Shown here: positions 1 to 5,716 of the stretch, one piece after another
How the letters are laid out: every line of letters begins with the position of its first letter
Numbering within the stretch: position 1 is the first letter of the stretch
Source of the DNA: Pseudomonadota bacterium
GTDB taxonomy: Bacteria > Pseudomonadota > Alphaproteobacteria > Rhizobiales > Xanthobacteraceae
DNA length: 5,716 nt
Direction: 5' to 3'
NCBI GenBank assembly: GCA_023391175.1
Contig: JAEWBL010000383.1
Coordinates: 1-5,716 of the forward strand
Made by a program: the position numbers and the translations under genes
Notes under the pieces: model-generated
The model's input: the letters and a program-made list of their open reading frames with translations, nothing else
Told to the model about the DNA's origin: nothing
Databases searched by the model: none

Positions 1-303
1 TCCGTCACCTTCGAGGACGGGGCGAAATTCACCCTCCCCGCCGAGTATCTGAGGGTAGAAAGCCCCTCCGCCGAGGTGCAGGGCCACCAGCCGGAGGAGA
101 AGATCACCGTACCCGGCAAGCGGCAGGTGCGCATCGCGCAGGTGGAGCCGGTGGGCAATTACGCCGTCCGCCTCATCTTCGACGACGGCCACGGCACCGG
201 CATCTACACCTGGGACCTGCTCTACAGCTACGGCGTGAACCAGGAGGAGAAATTCGGCGCCTATCTCAAGGCTTTGGAGGCGCAGGGGCTCTCGCGCGGG
301 TGA
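1..303 (+). CDS. DUF971 (GBBH-like N-terminal domain) protein, 5' end missing
   Basis: The frame is open from the first base to the TGA at 301-303 and gives 100 visible residues, so the true start lies outside the window. A GTG at 76 would give a 75-residue product, but it lies inside conserved family sequence (the LRVESPSAEVQGH stretch, roughly residues 18-30) and is not credible as the start. The later FDDGHGTGIYTWDLLYSYG stretch is the typical DUF971 core, with the Gly-Ile-Tyr-x-Trp motif at about residues 71-75. The same fold forms the N-terminal domain of gamma-butyrobetaine hydroxylase and the C-terminal domain of the plastid Fe-S scaffold protein HCF101. Stand-alone bacterial members are small cytoplasmic proteins, usually a little over 100 residues, with no firmly established role; a link to Fe-S or metal handling is inference from those fusions. 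Probably only about 10-30 residues are missing. The next gene starts 115 bp downstream on the same strand. Confidence 0.88.
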   Translation, partial: SVTFEDGAKFTLPAEYLRVESPSAEVQGHQPEEKITVPGKRQVRIAQVEPVGNYAVRLIFDDGHGTGIYTWDLLYSYGVNQEEKFGAYLKALEAQGLSRG

Positions 304-361
304 CAGGCGCTTGCACGATGCCGTGAGGGCGTAACCCGCAGGCACCGCAGGACGAAGGAGG

Positions 362-377
362 ACCGGGAGCGCCCGGT
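362..377. repeat. Small hairpin between the DUF971 and DUF1223 genes
   Basis: ACCGGG (362-367) and CCCGGT (372-377) are perfectly complementary around a 4-base AGCG loop. It follows directly on a strong Shine-Dalgarno-like AAGGAGGA at 355-362. A second, weaker hairpin pairs GCGGG (389-393) with CCCGC (400-404), immediately before the probable ribosome binding site of the next gene. No T-run follows either stem, so neither looks like an intrinsic terminator. They may be chance products of GC-rich DNA or may fold in the leader of the downstream gene. Confidence 0.4.
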
Positions 378-404
378 GGAAGCCTCATGCGGGCGGCATC
401 CCGC

Positions 405-409
405 AGGAG
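405..409 (+). promoter_or_regulatory. Ribosome binding site of the DUF1223 gene
   Basis: AGGAG lies 9 bases before the ATG at 419. Upstream in this frame there is a TAA at 332-334 and no ATG, GTG, TTG or CTG codon between it and 419, so this site and the first ATG fix the start. The better AAGGAGGA match at 355-362 is too far from this ATG to serve it. Confidence 0.65.
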
Positions 410-418
410 CCCCGCGCC

Positions 419-1174
419 ATGGCCGAAACCCCCTCCACCTCCTCGCCACCGCCGCGCGAACCGCGCCGTCCGCCTCACGCGAAATGGGCTGCGTTCGCCG
501 CGGGCGCGGCCATTCTGGCGTCCCTTCCGTGCGGGCCCGCCACAGCCGAACCGCGCCAGAAGCTCACAGTGGTGGAGCTGTTCACAAGCCAGGGCTGCTC
601 CTCCTGCCCGCCGGCGGATGCCAATCTCATCGCCCTCACCCGCCGGCCGGACGTGCTGGCCCTGAGCTTCAGCGTGACCTATTGGGACCGGCTCGGCTGG
701 CGCGACACATTCGGCAAGCCGGAATTCACCCAGCGCCAGTACACCTACGAGCCGATGCTCGGCGAGCACGGCCCGTTCACGCCGCAGATGGTGGTGAATG
801 GGCGCCTCAGCCGCGTCGGCTACAGCCTGCCGGACATCGAGCGGGCGATTTCCTCCGCCGGTCCCGTCGTCGGGCCGGAAGTCGTCATCGGCACCCGCGA
901 GGTAGCGATCGGGGTCGGAACCGCGCCCGCGACGCCGGCGGACGTGTGGCTCGCGGAGTACGAACCCGGCGTCATCGAAGTGCCCGTCCGTCGCGGCGAG
1001 AACGCCGGCCGCACCCTGCCCCATGCCCGCGTCGTGCGGCGCCTGGAGCGGCTCGGCGGCTGGACCGGCACCCGCGCCCATTACCCCCGGCCAGAAGCCG
1101 CGCCCGGCCTGCGCACCGCCATCCTCGTACAGGCGCCGTCCGGCGGACCCATCCTCGCCGCCGCCACCGAATGA
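419..1174 (+). CDS. Exported DUF1223 thioredoxin-fold protein with CxxC motif
   Basis: This 251-residue protein matches the DUF1223 family over most of its length. A proline- and arginine-rich N-terminal stretch (residues 1-22) is followed by a hydrophobic segment (about 23-37) and an Ala-Thr-Ala site at 41-43, so a Sec-type signal peptide with cleavage near residue 43 is likely and the mature protein would be periplasmic. The mature part opens with VVELFTSQGCSSCPPAD (51-67): a beta strand running into a Cys60-Ser-Ser-Cys63 motif, placed as in thioredoxin-fold proteins. FTPQMVVNGR (120-129) has a Thr-Pro where thioredoxins carry the cis-proline. The YWDRLGWRD (88-96) and RRGENAGRTLPHARVVRRL (191-209) stretches are also characteristic. 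The family's biochemical role is not established to my knowledge; a thiol-disulfide or redox role is inferred from the fold and CxxC. Cys38 sits in Leu-Pro-Cys, a poor lipobox, so a lipoprotein is unlikely. The gene may be co-transcribed with the DUF971 gene, although the 115-bp gap could hold its own promoter; I see no clear -35/-10 pair. A perfect inverted repeat begins at the base after the stop. Confidence 0.88.
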   Translation: MAETPSTSSPPPREPRRPPHAKWAAFAAGAAILASLPCGPATAEPRQKLTVVELFTSQGCSSCPPADANLIALTRRPDVLALSFSVTYWDRLGWRDTFGKPEFTQRQYTYEPMLGEHGPFTPQMVVNGRLSRVGYSLPDIERAISSAGPVVGPEVVIGTREVAIGVGTAPATPADVWLAEYEPGVIEVPVRRGENAGRTLPHARVVRRLERLGGWTGTRAHYPRPEAAPGLRTAILVQAPSGGPILAAATE

Positions 1175-1202
1175 AAACGGGCGGCCCAAGGGCCGCCCGT
1201 TT
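1175..1202. terminator. Bidirectional intrinsic terminator between convergent genes
   Basis: Positions 1175-1187 and 1190-1202 form a perfect 13-bp inverted repeat around an AA (11 bp of it mostly G/C, closed by three A-T pairs). On the plus strand the stem ends in TTT followed by GATCTCT; on the minus strand it ends in TTTT followed by CATTC. The T-runs are short, but the stem is long and GC-rich. It starts directly after the DUF1223 stop codon (TGA at 1172-1174) and lies 26 bp beyond the stop codon of the oppositely oriented thiolase gene, so one element can end both transcripts. Confidence 0.8.
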
Positions 1203-1206
1203 GATC

Positions 1207-1220
1207 TCTCAGATCTGAGA
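1207..1220. repeat. Perfect 14-bp palindrome TCTCAGATCTGAGA
   Basis: The sequence equals its own reverse complement. It lies between the terminator and the thiolase stop codon at 1229-1231 and is less GC-rich than its surroundings. It might extend the termination structure or be a protein binding site, but one such palindrome is expected about every 16 kb by chance with even base use, so function is not shown. Confidence 0.45.
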
Positions 1221-1228
1221 ACGACGTC

Positions 1229-2401
1229 TCACTTCACCCGTTCGAGGATGGAGACGTAGTTGGCCACGGCAGCGCCGCCCATATTGAAGACGCCGGCCAC
1301 CTTCGCGCCGTCGATCTGCATGTCTCCGGCCTCGCCCATAAGCTGCATGGCGGAGAGGACGTGCATGGAGACGCCGGTGGCGCCGATGGGGTGGCCCTTG
1401 GACTTCAGCCCGCCCGAGGCGTTCACCGGCAGCTTCCCGGTCTTCTCGGTGATGCCCTCGCGCACCACCTTGTAGCCTTCGCCGGGCTTGGCGAGGCCCA
1501 TGGCCTCGTACTCGATCAGCTCGGCCACGGTGAAGCAGTCGTGGGTTTCGACCAGGCTGAGATCGTCCAGCGTGAGGCCGGCCTTCTCCAGTGCCTTCAC
1601 CCAGGCGCGCCGGGCGCCCTCGAAGGCGATGGGATCGCGGCGCGACATGGGCATGATGTCGTTGACATGGGCGCGCGAACGGAAGGCGACGGCGCGACCC
1701 AGCGTCTCCGCCACATCAGCCGAGGCGATCACCAGCGCCGCGGCGCCGTCCGAGACCAGCGAGCAATCGGTGCGGCGCAGCGGGCCGGCGACGTAGGGGT
1801 TCTTCTCGGAGATGGTGTTGCAGAACTCGAAGCCGAAATCCTTGCGCATCTGCGCATAGGGATTGGCGACACCGTTCTTGTGGTTCTTGGCGGCGATGCG
1901 GGCGAGTTCTTCCGAGCGGTCGCCGTAGCGCTGGAAATAGGTCTGGGCGATGCGGCCGAACACGCCGGCGAAGCCACCCTCGATATCCGCCTCTTCCTTG
2001 CGGTAGGAAGCGTTGAGCAGGATGTCGCCCACCTCGGCGGTGGGCTTGGCCGTCATCTTCTCGGCGCCAACCACGAGGGCGATGCGGCCCTGCCCGCTCT
2101 CGATATAGTTGAGCGCGGAATGGATGGCGGCCGAGCCGGTGGCGCAGGCGTTCTCGAGGCGCACGGCCGGCACATGGGCCAGCTCCGGCACGGAGAGGGC
2201 CGGCATGGCACCCTGGAAATCCTGTTTCTGGAAGCCGGCGTTGAACACGCCCACGTGGATGGAATCCACATCCTGCGGGGACAGGCCCGCATGCTCGATC
2301 GCGGCGCCGGCCACCCGGCTCATCAGGGCCTCGGTGTCCGCGTCCTCAAGCTTGCCGAAGGGCGAATGCGCCCAGCCCACGATGGCGGCCTTGCTGTCCA
2401 T
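1229..2401 (-). CDS. SCP-x-type thiolase (acetyl-CoA acetyltransferase / 3-ketoacyl-CoA thiolase family)
   Basis: This complete 390-residue protein has the usual length of a single-subunit thiolase. The ATG at 2401 is preceded by GGGAG with a 6-base spacer. The nucleophilic cysteine is Cys86 in VRLENACATGSAAIHSA, the acyl-accepting residue of the family. The C-terminal half has ETHDCF (286-291) and the NASGGLKSKGHPIGATG stretch (327-343) with the catalytic His337. The classical thiolase end motif CxG is replaced by FNMGGAA (372-378), and HDCF supplies the second cysteine (Cys290); this arrangement marks the SCP-x/SCP2 thiolase branch rather than PhaA/AtoB-type enzymes. Members act on CoA esters, either cleaving 3-ketoacyl-CoA or condensing acetyl-CoA; the substrate here cannot be read from sequence. 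No signal peptide or membrane segment is seen, so it is cytoplasmic. It follows fhs on the same strand after 87 bp and could be co-transcribed with it, though the functions are not obviously linked. No DUF35-type partner gene adjoins it. Confidence 0.9.
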   Translation of the reverse strand: MDSKAAIVGWAHSPFGKLEDADTEALMSRVAGAAIEHAGLSPQDVDSIHVGVFNAGFQKQDFQGAMPALSVPELAHVPAVRLENACATGSAAIHSALNYIESGQGRIALVVGAEKMTAKPTAEVGDILLNASYRKEEADIEGGFAGVFGRIAQTYFQRYGDRSEELARIAAKNHKNGVANPYAQMRKDFGFEFCNTISEKNPYVAGPLRRTDCSLVSDGAAALVIASADVAETLGRAVAFRSRAHVNDIMPMSRRDPIAFEGARRAWVKALEKAGLTLDDLSLVETHDCFTVAELIEYEAMGLAKPGEGYKVVREGITEKTGKLPVNASGGLKSKGHPIGATGVSMHVLSAMQLMGEAGDMQIDGAKVAGVFNMGGAAVANYVSILERVK

Positions 2402-2488
2402 GTTCGTCTCCCGCGGCGTGACACCGCATTGGTTTTGATGGCGTTCAGATAGGGATGCGCGGCGCCTTGTGCCACCGCCGCGTTGAGA

Positions 2489-4186
2489 TCACGACAGGCC
2501 GGCGATGAAGCCGTCCGGCATCACGAAGATGTCCTGGGCAGCGGGCGCGGAGGGCAGGCCCGGCATGGTCATGATGTCGCCGGCGAGCGCCACCACGAAG
2601 CCGGCACCGGCGGACAGGCGCACCTCGCGAATGGGCAGCGTGTGCCCGGTGGGCGCGTTGCGCGCGGTGGGATCGGCGGAGAAGGAATACTGCGTCTTCG
2701 CCATGCACACGGGCAGGTCGCCGAAGCCCGCCAGCTCGTATTCCTTGAGCTTTGCCGTCGCGGTGGAGGAGAATTCGACCCGCTCGGCCCGGTAGATCTC
2801 GCGGGCGATGGTCTCGATCTTCTCCCTGAGCGGTAGCTCCGAGGGATAGAGATATTCAAACTTCGGCCGGCGGGCGAGAAGGTCGAGGACGGCGCGGGCG
2901 AGGTCCAGCGCGCCCTCCCCGCCCCGGGCCCAGTGGCCGCAGGGGAAAACATCGACACCTTCCGGCGCCAAAGCGGCGCGCACCGCCTCCAGCTCCTCAA
3001 GCGTATCGCCGGTGAAATGGTTCAGCGCGACCACCACGGGCAGGCCGAACTTCTTCAAATTCTCCACGTGCCGCTTGAGGTTGCCGCACCCGAGCGCCAC
3101 CGCGGCCGCATCCGGCGTGCCGAGCTCCTTGAGCGGGACGCCGCCGTGCATCTTGAGCGCGCGCACGGTGGCCACCACCACCGCTGCCGAGGGCACGAGC
3201 CCGGCCTGCCGGCACTTGATGTCGAGGAACTTCTCCGCGCCCAGGTCGGCACCGAAGCCGGCTTCCGTCACCACCACGTCGGCCAGGCCGAGGGCGGTGC
3301 GCGTAGCCATCACCGAATTGCAGCCGTGGGCGATGTTGGCGAACGGTCCGCCATGGACGAGAGCCGGCGTGCCCTCCAGCGTCTGGACGAGGTTCGGCTG
3401 GAACGCATCCTTGAGCAGCGCCACCATGGAGCCGACGCCGCCCAGTTCCTCCGCCCGCACCATGCGGCGGCCGCGGGTCTGGCCGATGACCATGCGCGAG
3501 AGGCGCGCCTCCAGATCGGCGAGGCTGTCGGCGAGGCACAGGATGGCCATCACCTCGCTCGCCACCGTGATGTCGAAGCCGTCCTCGCGCGGATAGCCGT
3601 TGGCGGGGCCGCCGAGGCCGATGGTGATCTGGCGCAGCGCCCGGTCGTTGAGATCCATCACCCGCCGCCAGCTGATGCGCCGGGCGTCGAGGTCGAGGGC
3701 ATTGCCCCAGTGGATGTGATTGTCGATCAGCGCCGACAGCAGATTGTGCGCGGCTGTGATGGCGTGCAGGTCGCCGGTGAAATGCAGGTTGATGTCCTGC
3801 ATGGGGATGATCTGCGCCCGCCCGCCGCCGGTGGCGCCGCCCTTGGCGCCGAACACCGGGCCAAGGGAGGGCTCGCGCAGGCAGACCGCCGTCCGGGTGC
3901 CGAGCCGCGAGAGGGCGTCGCCGAGGCCGATGGTGGTGGTGGTCTTCCCCTCCCCCGCCGGCGTGGGATTGATGGCGGTGACGAGCACGAGCTGGCCGCG
4001 GGGGCGCGATTCGGCCTCGGCCACGAAGTCGAGGCTGATCTTCCCCTTGTGCGGGCCATAGCGATAGAGCGCGTCCGCCGGAATGCCGAGGGTCGCCGCC
4101 ACGTCCTCTATGGGGCGCGGCGTGACGCTCGCGGCAATGGCCGCGTCGGATGTGGGGTCGAGCGGTCGGGCGCTTCTGTCATGCAT
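2489..4186 (-). CDS. fhs: Formate-tetrahydrofolate ligase (10-formyl-THF synthetase), EC 6.3.4.3
   Basis: Catalyses ATP-dependent condensation of formate with tetrahydrofolate to 10-formyl-THF, via formyl phosphate, in the cytoplasm; it supplies one-carbon units for purines and formyl-Met-tRNA and, in methylotrophs and formate users, for assimilation. The 565-residue protein is full length for the family (about 555-560). [11 protein letters not shown] (75-85) is the P-loop that binds [14 protein letters not shown] (103-113) and [12 protein letters not shown] (132-143) are conserved active-site segments. [12 protein letters not shown] (338-349) fits the second family signature exactly. The C-terminus, PDGFIAGLS, is the normal family ending. 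The first signature (113-123) deviates at three positions: Ala114, Thr119 and Arg123. The ATG at 4186 has GGGGA 7 bases upstream. A second ATG (4182) starts 4 bases further in another frame and does not lead to this protein. The gene follows the TPR gene after 151 bp of inverted-repeat-rich DNA, in which I see no clear promoter. No folD, fchA or other folate gene is visible in the window. Confidence 0.96.
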   Translation of the reverse strand: MHDRSARPLDPTSDAAIAASVTPRPIEDVAATLGIPADALYRYGPHKGKISLDFVAEAESRPRGQLVLVTAINPTPAGEGKTTTTIGLGDALSRLGTRTAVCLREPSLGPVFGAKGGATGGGRAQIIPMQDINLHFTGDLHAITAAHNLLSALIDNHIHWGNALDLDARRISWRRVMDLNDRALRQITIGLGGPANGYPREDGFDITVASEVMAILCLADSLADLEARLSRMVIGQTRGRRMVRAEELGGVGSMVALLKDAFQPNLVQTLEGTPALVHGGPFANIAHGCNSVMATRTALGLADVVVTEAGFGADLGAEKFLDIKCRQAGLVPSAAVVVATVRALKMHGGVPLKELGTPDAAAVALGCGNLKRHVENLKKFGLPVVVALNHFTGDTLEELEAVRAALAPEGVDVFPCGHWARGGEGALDLARAVLDLLARRPKFEYLYPSELPLREKIETIAREIYRAERVEFSSTATAKLKEYELAGFGDLPVCMAKTQYSFSADPTARNAPTGHTLPIREVRLSAGAGFVVALAGDIMTMPGLPSAPAAQDIFVMPDGFIAGLS

Positions 4187-4222
4187 GGATCGGTCCCCAA
4201 ACGGGCGCCGACCCTAACGGCT

Positions 4223-4249
4223 CGGCCCGCGACTGAAAAGCGCGGGCCG
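4223..4249. repeat. Inverted repeat with 9-bp stem in the TPR-fhs spacer
   Basis: CGGCCCGCG (4223-4231) pairs perfectly with CGCGGGCCG (4241-4249) around a 9-base loop. In the direction of the flanking genes (minus strand) it lies after the TPR stop and 37 bases before the fhs start. No T-run follows the stem on that strand, so it is not a standard terminator; it could fold in the fhs leader RNA. Confidence 0.5.
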
Positions 4250-4293
4250 GGGCAAAATTGCCTTGCCCCCGGTTTCGGCGCGCGTTCCCGGGG
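4249..4293. repeat. Two overlapping inverted repeats in the TPR-fhs spacer
   Basis: GGGGCAA (4249-4255) pairs with TTGCCCC (4263-4269) around a 7-base loop. CCCCGG (4267-4272) pairs with CCGGGG (4288-4293) around 15 bases. The two stems share bases 4267-4269, and the first shares 4249 with the neighbouring 9-bp stem, so they compete. On the minus strand a TTTT occurs inside the first element. They may help end the TPR transcript or shape the fhs leader, but no clean stem-plus-T-run is present. Confidence 0.4.
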
Positions 4294-4337
4294 ACGATTC
4301 CGGGCGGCCAGGGCCACCCGTCGCGCCGCAGAGGGGC

Positions 4338-5716
4338 TCAACCGCCCTTCTGCTGCTCCTCGGCCTTGCGGACCGGGGCCGGCTGATCGACCGAATCGAG
4401 TCCCTTGTCGATCTTCTGCACGATCTTGGCGAGGTCGTCGGGCTCCGGCTTCAGGTCGCGGGCGTGGTTCCACTGGAAACCGGCCTCAAGCTTGCGGCCA
4501 ACCTTCCAGTAGGCGTCGCCGAGGTGGTCGTTGATGACCGGATCCTGCGGCATCAGCTCGATGGCGCGCTCAAGCTGCACCACGGCCTCGTCGTAGCGGC
4601 CGAGCTTGTAGTAGGCCCAGCCCAGGCTGTCCACGATGGGGCCGTCGTCGGGCCTCAGCTTCACCGCCTTGCGGATCATGTCGACGCCCTGATCCAGGTT
4701 GATGCCCTGGTCCACCCACGAATAGCCGAGATAGTTCAGAACATGGGGCTGGTCGGGATTGAGTTCCAGCGCCTTCTTCAGGTCCGCCTCGGCCGCCGGC
4801 CAGTTCTTGGAGCGCTCGTTGCAGACCCCGCGGAAGTAGAACAGGGCCCAGTTGTTGCGCGAGGGCTGGGGGATGAGGGCGATGGCCTTGGAATAGGTGC
4901 CGGCGCACTCGGAGAACATCTTGCGCGTCTGCTGGATCTTGCCCAGCGCGATGATGGCCTCGATATCCTTCGGGTCGGCCGCGATCATCTTCTCCAGCTG
5001 CGCGCGGGCTTCCTTGTCGTGGTCCGTCGCGTCGAGGTTGACCGCGAGCTGCACCTGCGCGTTGCGCTTGAGCGGCGAGGAGTCCGGCACGGTCTCGTAG
5101 ACCTCGATGGCCTTCGCCGGCTGCTTCAGCTGCTCGTAGAGGTCGGCCAGCGTCAGGCTGGCGAACGGGTGCTCGGGATAGAGCCAGATGGCGAGCTGGA
5201 GATAGACGAGGGCGAGATCCTCGCCGCCCTGCCGGCCGAGCGTCGCGCCGAGGCCGTAGAGCACCTCGGAGGAGCCTTCCTGCGCGGTCTTCACCAGCGG
5301 CGGCAATTGCTTGCCGGCCTTCAGCTCCTTGATCGCCGCAAGGACGATGGGGTGGTTCGGAAGCTGCCTGTCGAATGCGGCATAGGCGGCGAGCGCCGCT
5401 TCGGTATTGTCGTTGCGCGAGGCCCAGCGGGCATAGGCATCGATGGCGCGCAGGGAGCCGGGATCGGCCTTCATGGCCGCTTCCAGCCGGCGTCCGGCCT
5501 CCTTCTTCTGCCCGGCGGCGTCGAGGATGAGACCGGCGTGCAGCTCCTTCATGGGCGCGTACCAGTCCGGTCCCTCGAGCCGGTCGATCAGCTCCACCGC
5601 GCCCTTGGTGTTGCCGGAGCCGAAGAAGGTCCAGGCGGCCAGCAGCGTGGCGGTGAGATCGCCGATGGGGCCGCGCACCGAGAGTGCGAGGTTGGTGCGC
5701 GCAGTCTGGTAATGGC
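4338..5716 (-). CDS. Tetratricopeptide-repeat (TPR) protein, 5' end missing
   Basis: The minus-strand frame is open to the window edge (first whole codon at 5714), giving 458 visible residues ending at the TGA at 4338-4340. A GTG at 5678 is an internal valine codon: the residues before it (HYQTARTNLALS) continue the same reading and the true start is outside the window. The protein is almost wholly helical repeats. Recognisable TPR units, numbered from the first visible residue, lie at about 152-185, 186-214, 219-248, 251-283, 288-322, 323-357, 359-391 and 392-424, with typical GWAYYKLGRYDEAVVQLERA-like signatures. The C-terminal run with LNYLGYSWVDQG, VDSLGWAYYKLG and INDHLGDAYWKVG is characteristic of a large TPR family widespread in proteobacteria. 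The tail (about 440-458) is charged and probably disordered. TPR arrays are protein-binding scaffolds; the partner is unknown here. Export cannot be judged because the N-terminus is missing. It lies upstream of fhs on the same strand with a 151-bp gap. Confidence 0.92.
   Translation of the reverse strand, partial: HYQTARTNLALSVRGPIGDLTATLLAAWTFFGSGNTKGAVELIDRLEGPDWYAPMKELHAGLILDAAGQKKEAGRRLEAAMKADPGSLRAIDAYARWASRNDNTEAALAAYAAFDRQLPNHPIVLAAIKELKAGKQLPPLVKTAQEGSSEVLYGLGATLGRQGGEDLALVYLQLAIWLYPEHPFASLTLADLYEQLKQPAKAIEVYETVPDSSPLKRNAQVQLAVNLDATDHDKEARAQLEKMIAADPKDIEAIIALGKIQQTRKMFSECAGTYSKAIALIPQPSRNNWALFYFRGVCNERSKNWPAAEADLKKALELNPDQPHVLNYLGYSWVDQGINLDQGVDMIRKAVKLRPDDGPIVDSLGWAYYKLGRYDEAVVQLERAIELMPQDPVINDHLGDAYWKVGRKLEAGFQWNHARDLKPEPDDLAKIVQKIDKGLDSVDQPAPVRKAEEQQKGG

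Noticed and set aside
511..541. Cys38 of the DUF1223 protein as a lipoprotein modification site.
   Set aside because: The preceding Ser-Leu-Pro does not fit a lipobox, and an Ala-Thr-Ala signal peptidase I site follows five residues later.
376..1218. A 280-codon open frame overlapping the DUF1223 gene on the same strand, preceded at a distance by AAGGAGGA.
   Set aside because: The spacing from the Shine-Dalgarno sequence to its GTG is long (13 bases), its translation is Arg/Pro/His-rich without motifs, and it runs through the terminator hairpin.
1361..2452. A 363-codon open frame on the plus strand, antisense to the thiolase gene.
   Set aside because: Same cause: the thiolase reading has all its catalytic motifs, and this frame has a repetitive Gly/Ala/His/Arg composition with no domain.
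2458..2474. TGGCAC on the minus strand before the thiolase gene as a sigma-54 (-24/-12) promoter.
   Set aside because: The -24-like half is present, but the -12 half (TTGC) is missing at the required spacing.
4108..4473. A 121-codon minus-strand frame covering the TPR-fhs spacer.
   Set aside because: It overlaps the ends of both neighbouring genes, has low-complexity Arg/Ala/Pro/Gly composition and shows no recognisable domain.
2933..4534. A 533-codon open frame on the plus strand, antisense to fhs and running across the spacer into the TPR gene.
   Set aside because: It is a by-product of third-position G/C bias in the minus-strand genes. Its translation is rich in Arg, Gly, Ala and His and matches no family I recognise, while fhs on the other strand is unmistakable.
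1..5716. A hidden defence, mobile or CRISPR-related system.
   Set aside because: All recognisable genes are ordinary chromosomal families, coding density is normal, and there are no direct repeat arrays, transposase motifs, tRNA genes or clear composition breaks.

Overview
The window is a GC-rich chromosomal segment carrying five protein-coding genes, two of them cut by the window edges. The strong G/C bias at third codon positions, the long open shadow frames on the opposite strands, and the gene types (DUF971, DUF1223, an fhs gene, an SCP-x-type thiolase and a large TPR protein) suggest an alphaproteobacterium of the order Hyphomicrobiales. The family Xanthobacteraceae is a plausible but unproven guess. 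No rRNA, tRNA, CRISPR array, insertion sequence, prophage gene or attachment site was seen, and nothing marks the segment as recently acquired.

Layout, left to right: the 3' part of a DUF971 gene on the plus strand (1-303); a 115-bp gap with two small hairpins and a strong but misplaced Shine-Dalgarno sequence; a plus-strand gene for an exported DUF1223 thioredoxin-fold protein with a CxxC motif (419-1174); a perfect 13-bp inverted repeat directly after its stop codon, which looks like a terminator shared by two converging transcripts, followed by a 14-bp palindrome; then three minus-strand genes. Read in their own direction these are a TPR-repeat protein (5716-4338, 5' end outside the window), a 151-bp spacer rich in inverted repeats, fhs encoding formate-tetrahydrofolate ligase (4186-2489), an 87-bp spacer, and an SCP-x-type thiolase (2401-1229).

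fhs feeds formate into the one-carbon folate pool. The thiolase belongs to acyl-CoA or acetoacetyl-CoA metabolism. Their shared strand and short spacer allow co-transcription, but no common pathway is evident. The DUF971 and DUF1223 genes lie on the other strand and form a separate unit or two units.

I found no convincing undescribed multi-gene system. The points most worth a second look are the deviations of the Fhs protein from the first family signature, the thiolase's lack of an adjacent DUF35 partner gene, and the palindromic DNA in the spacers.
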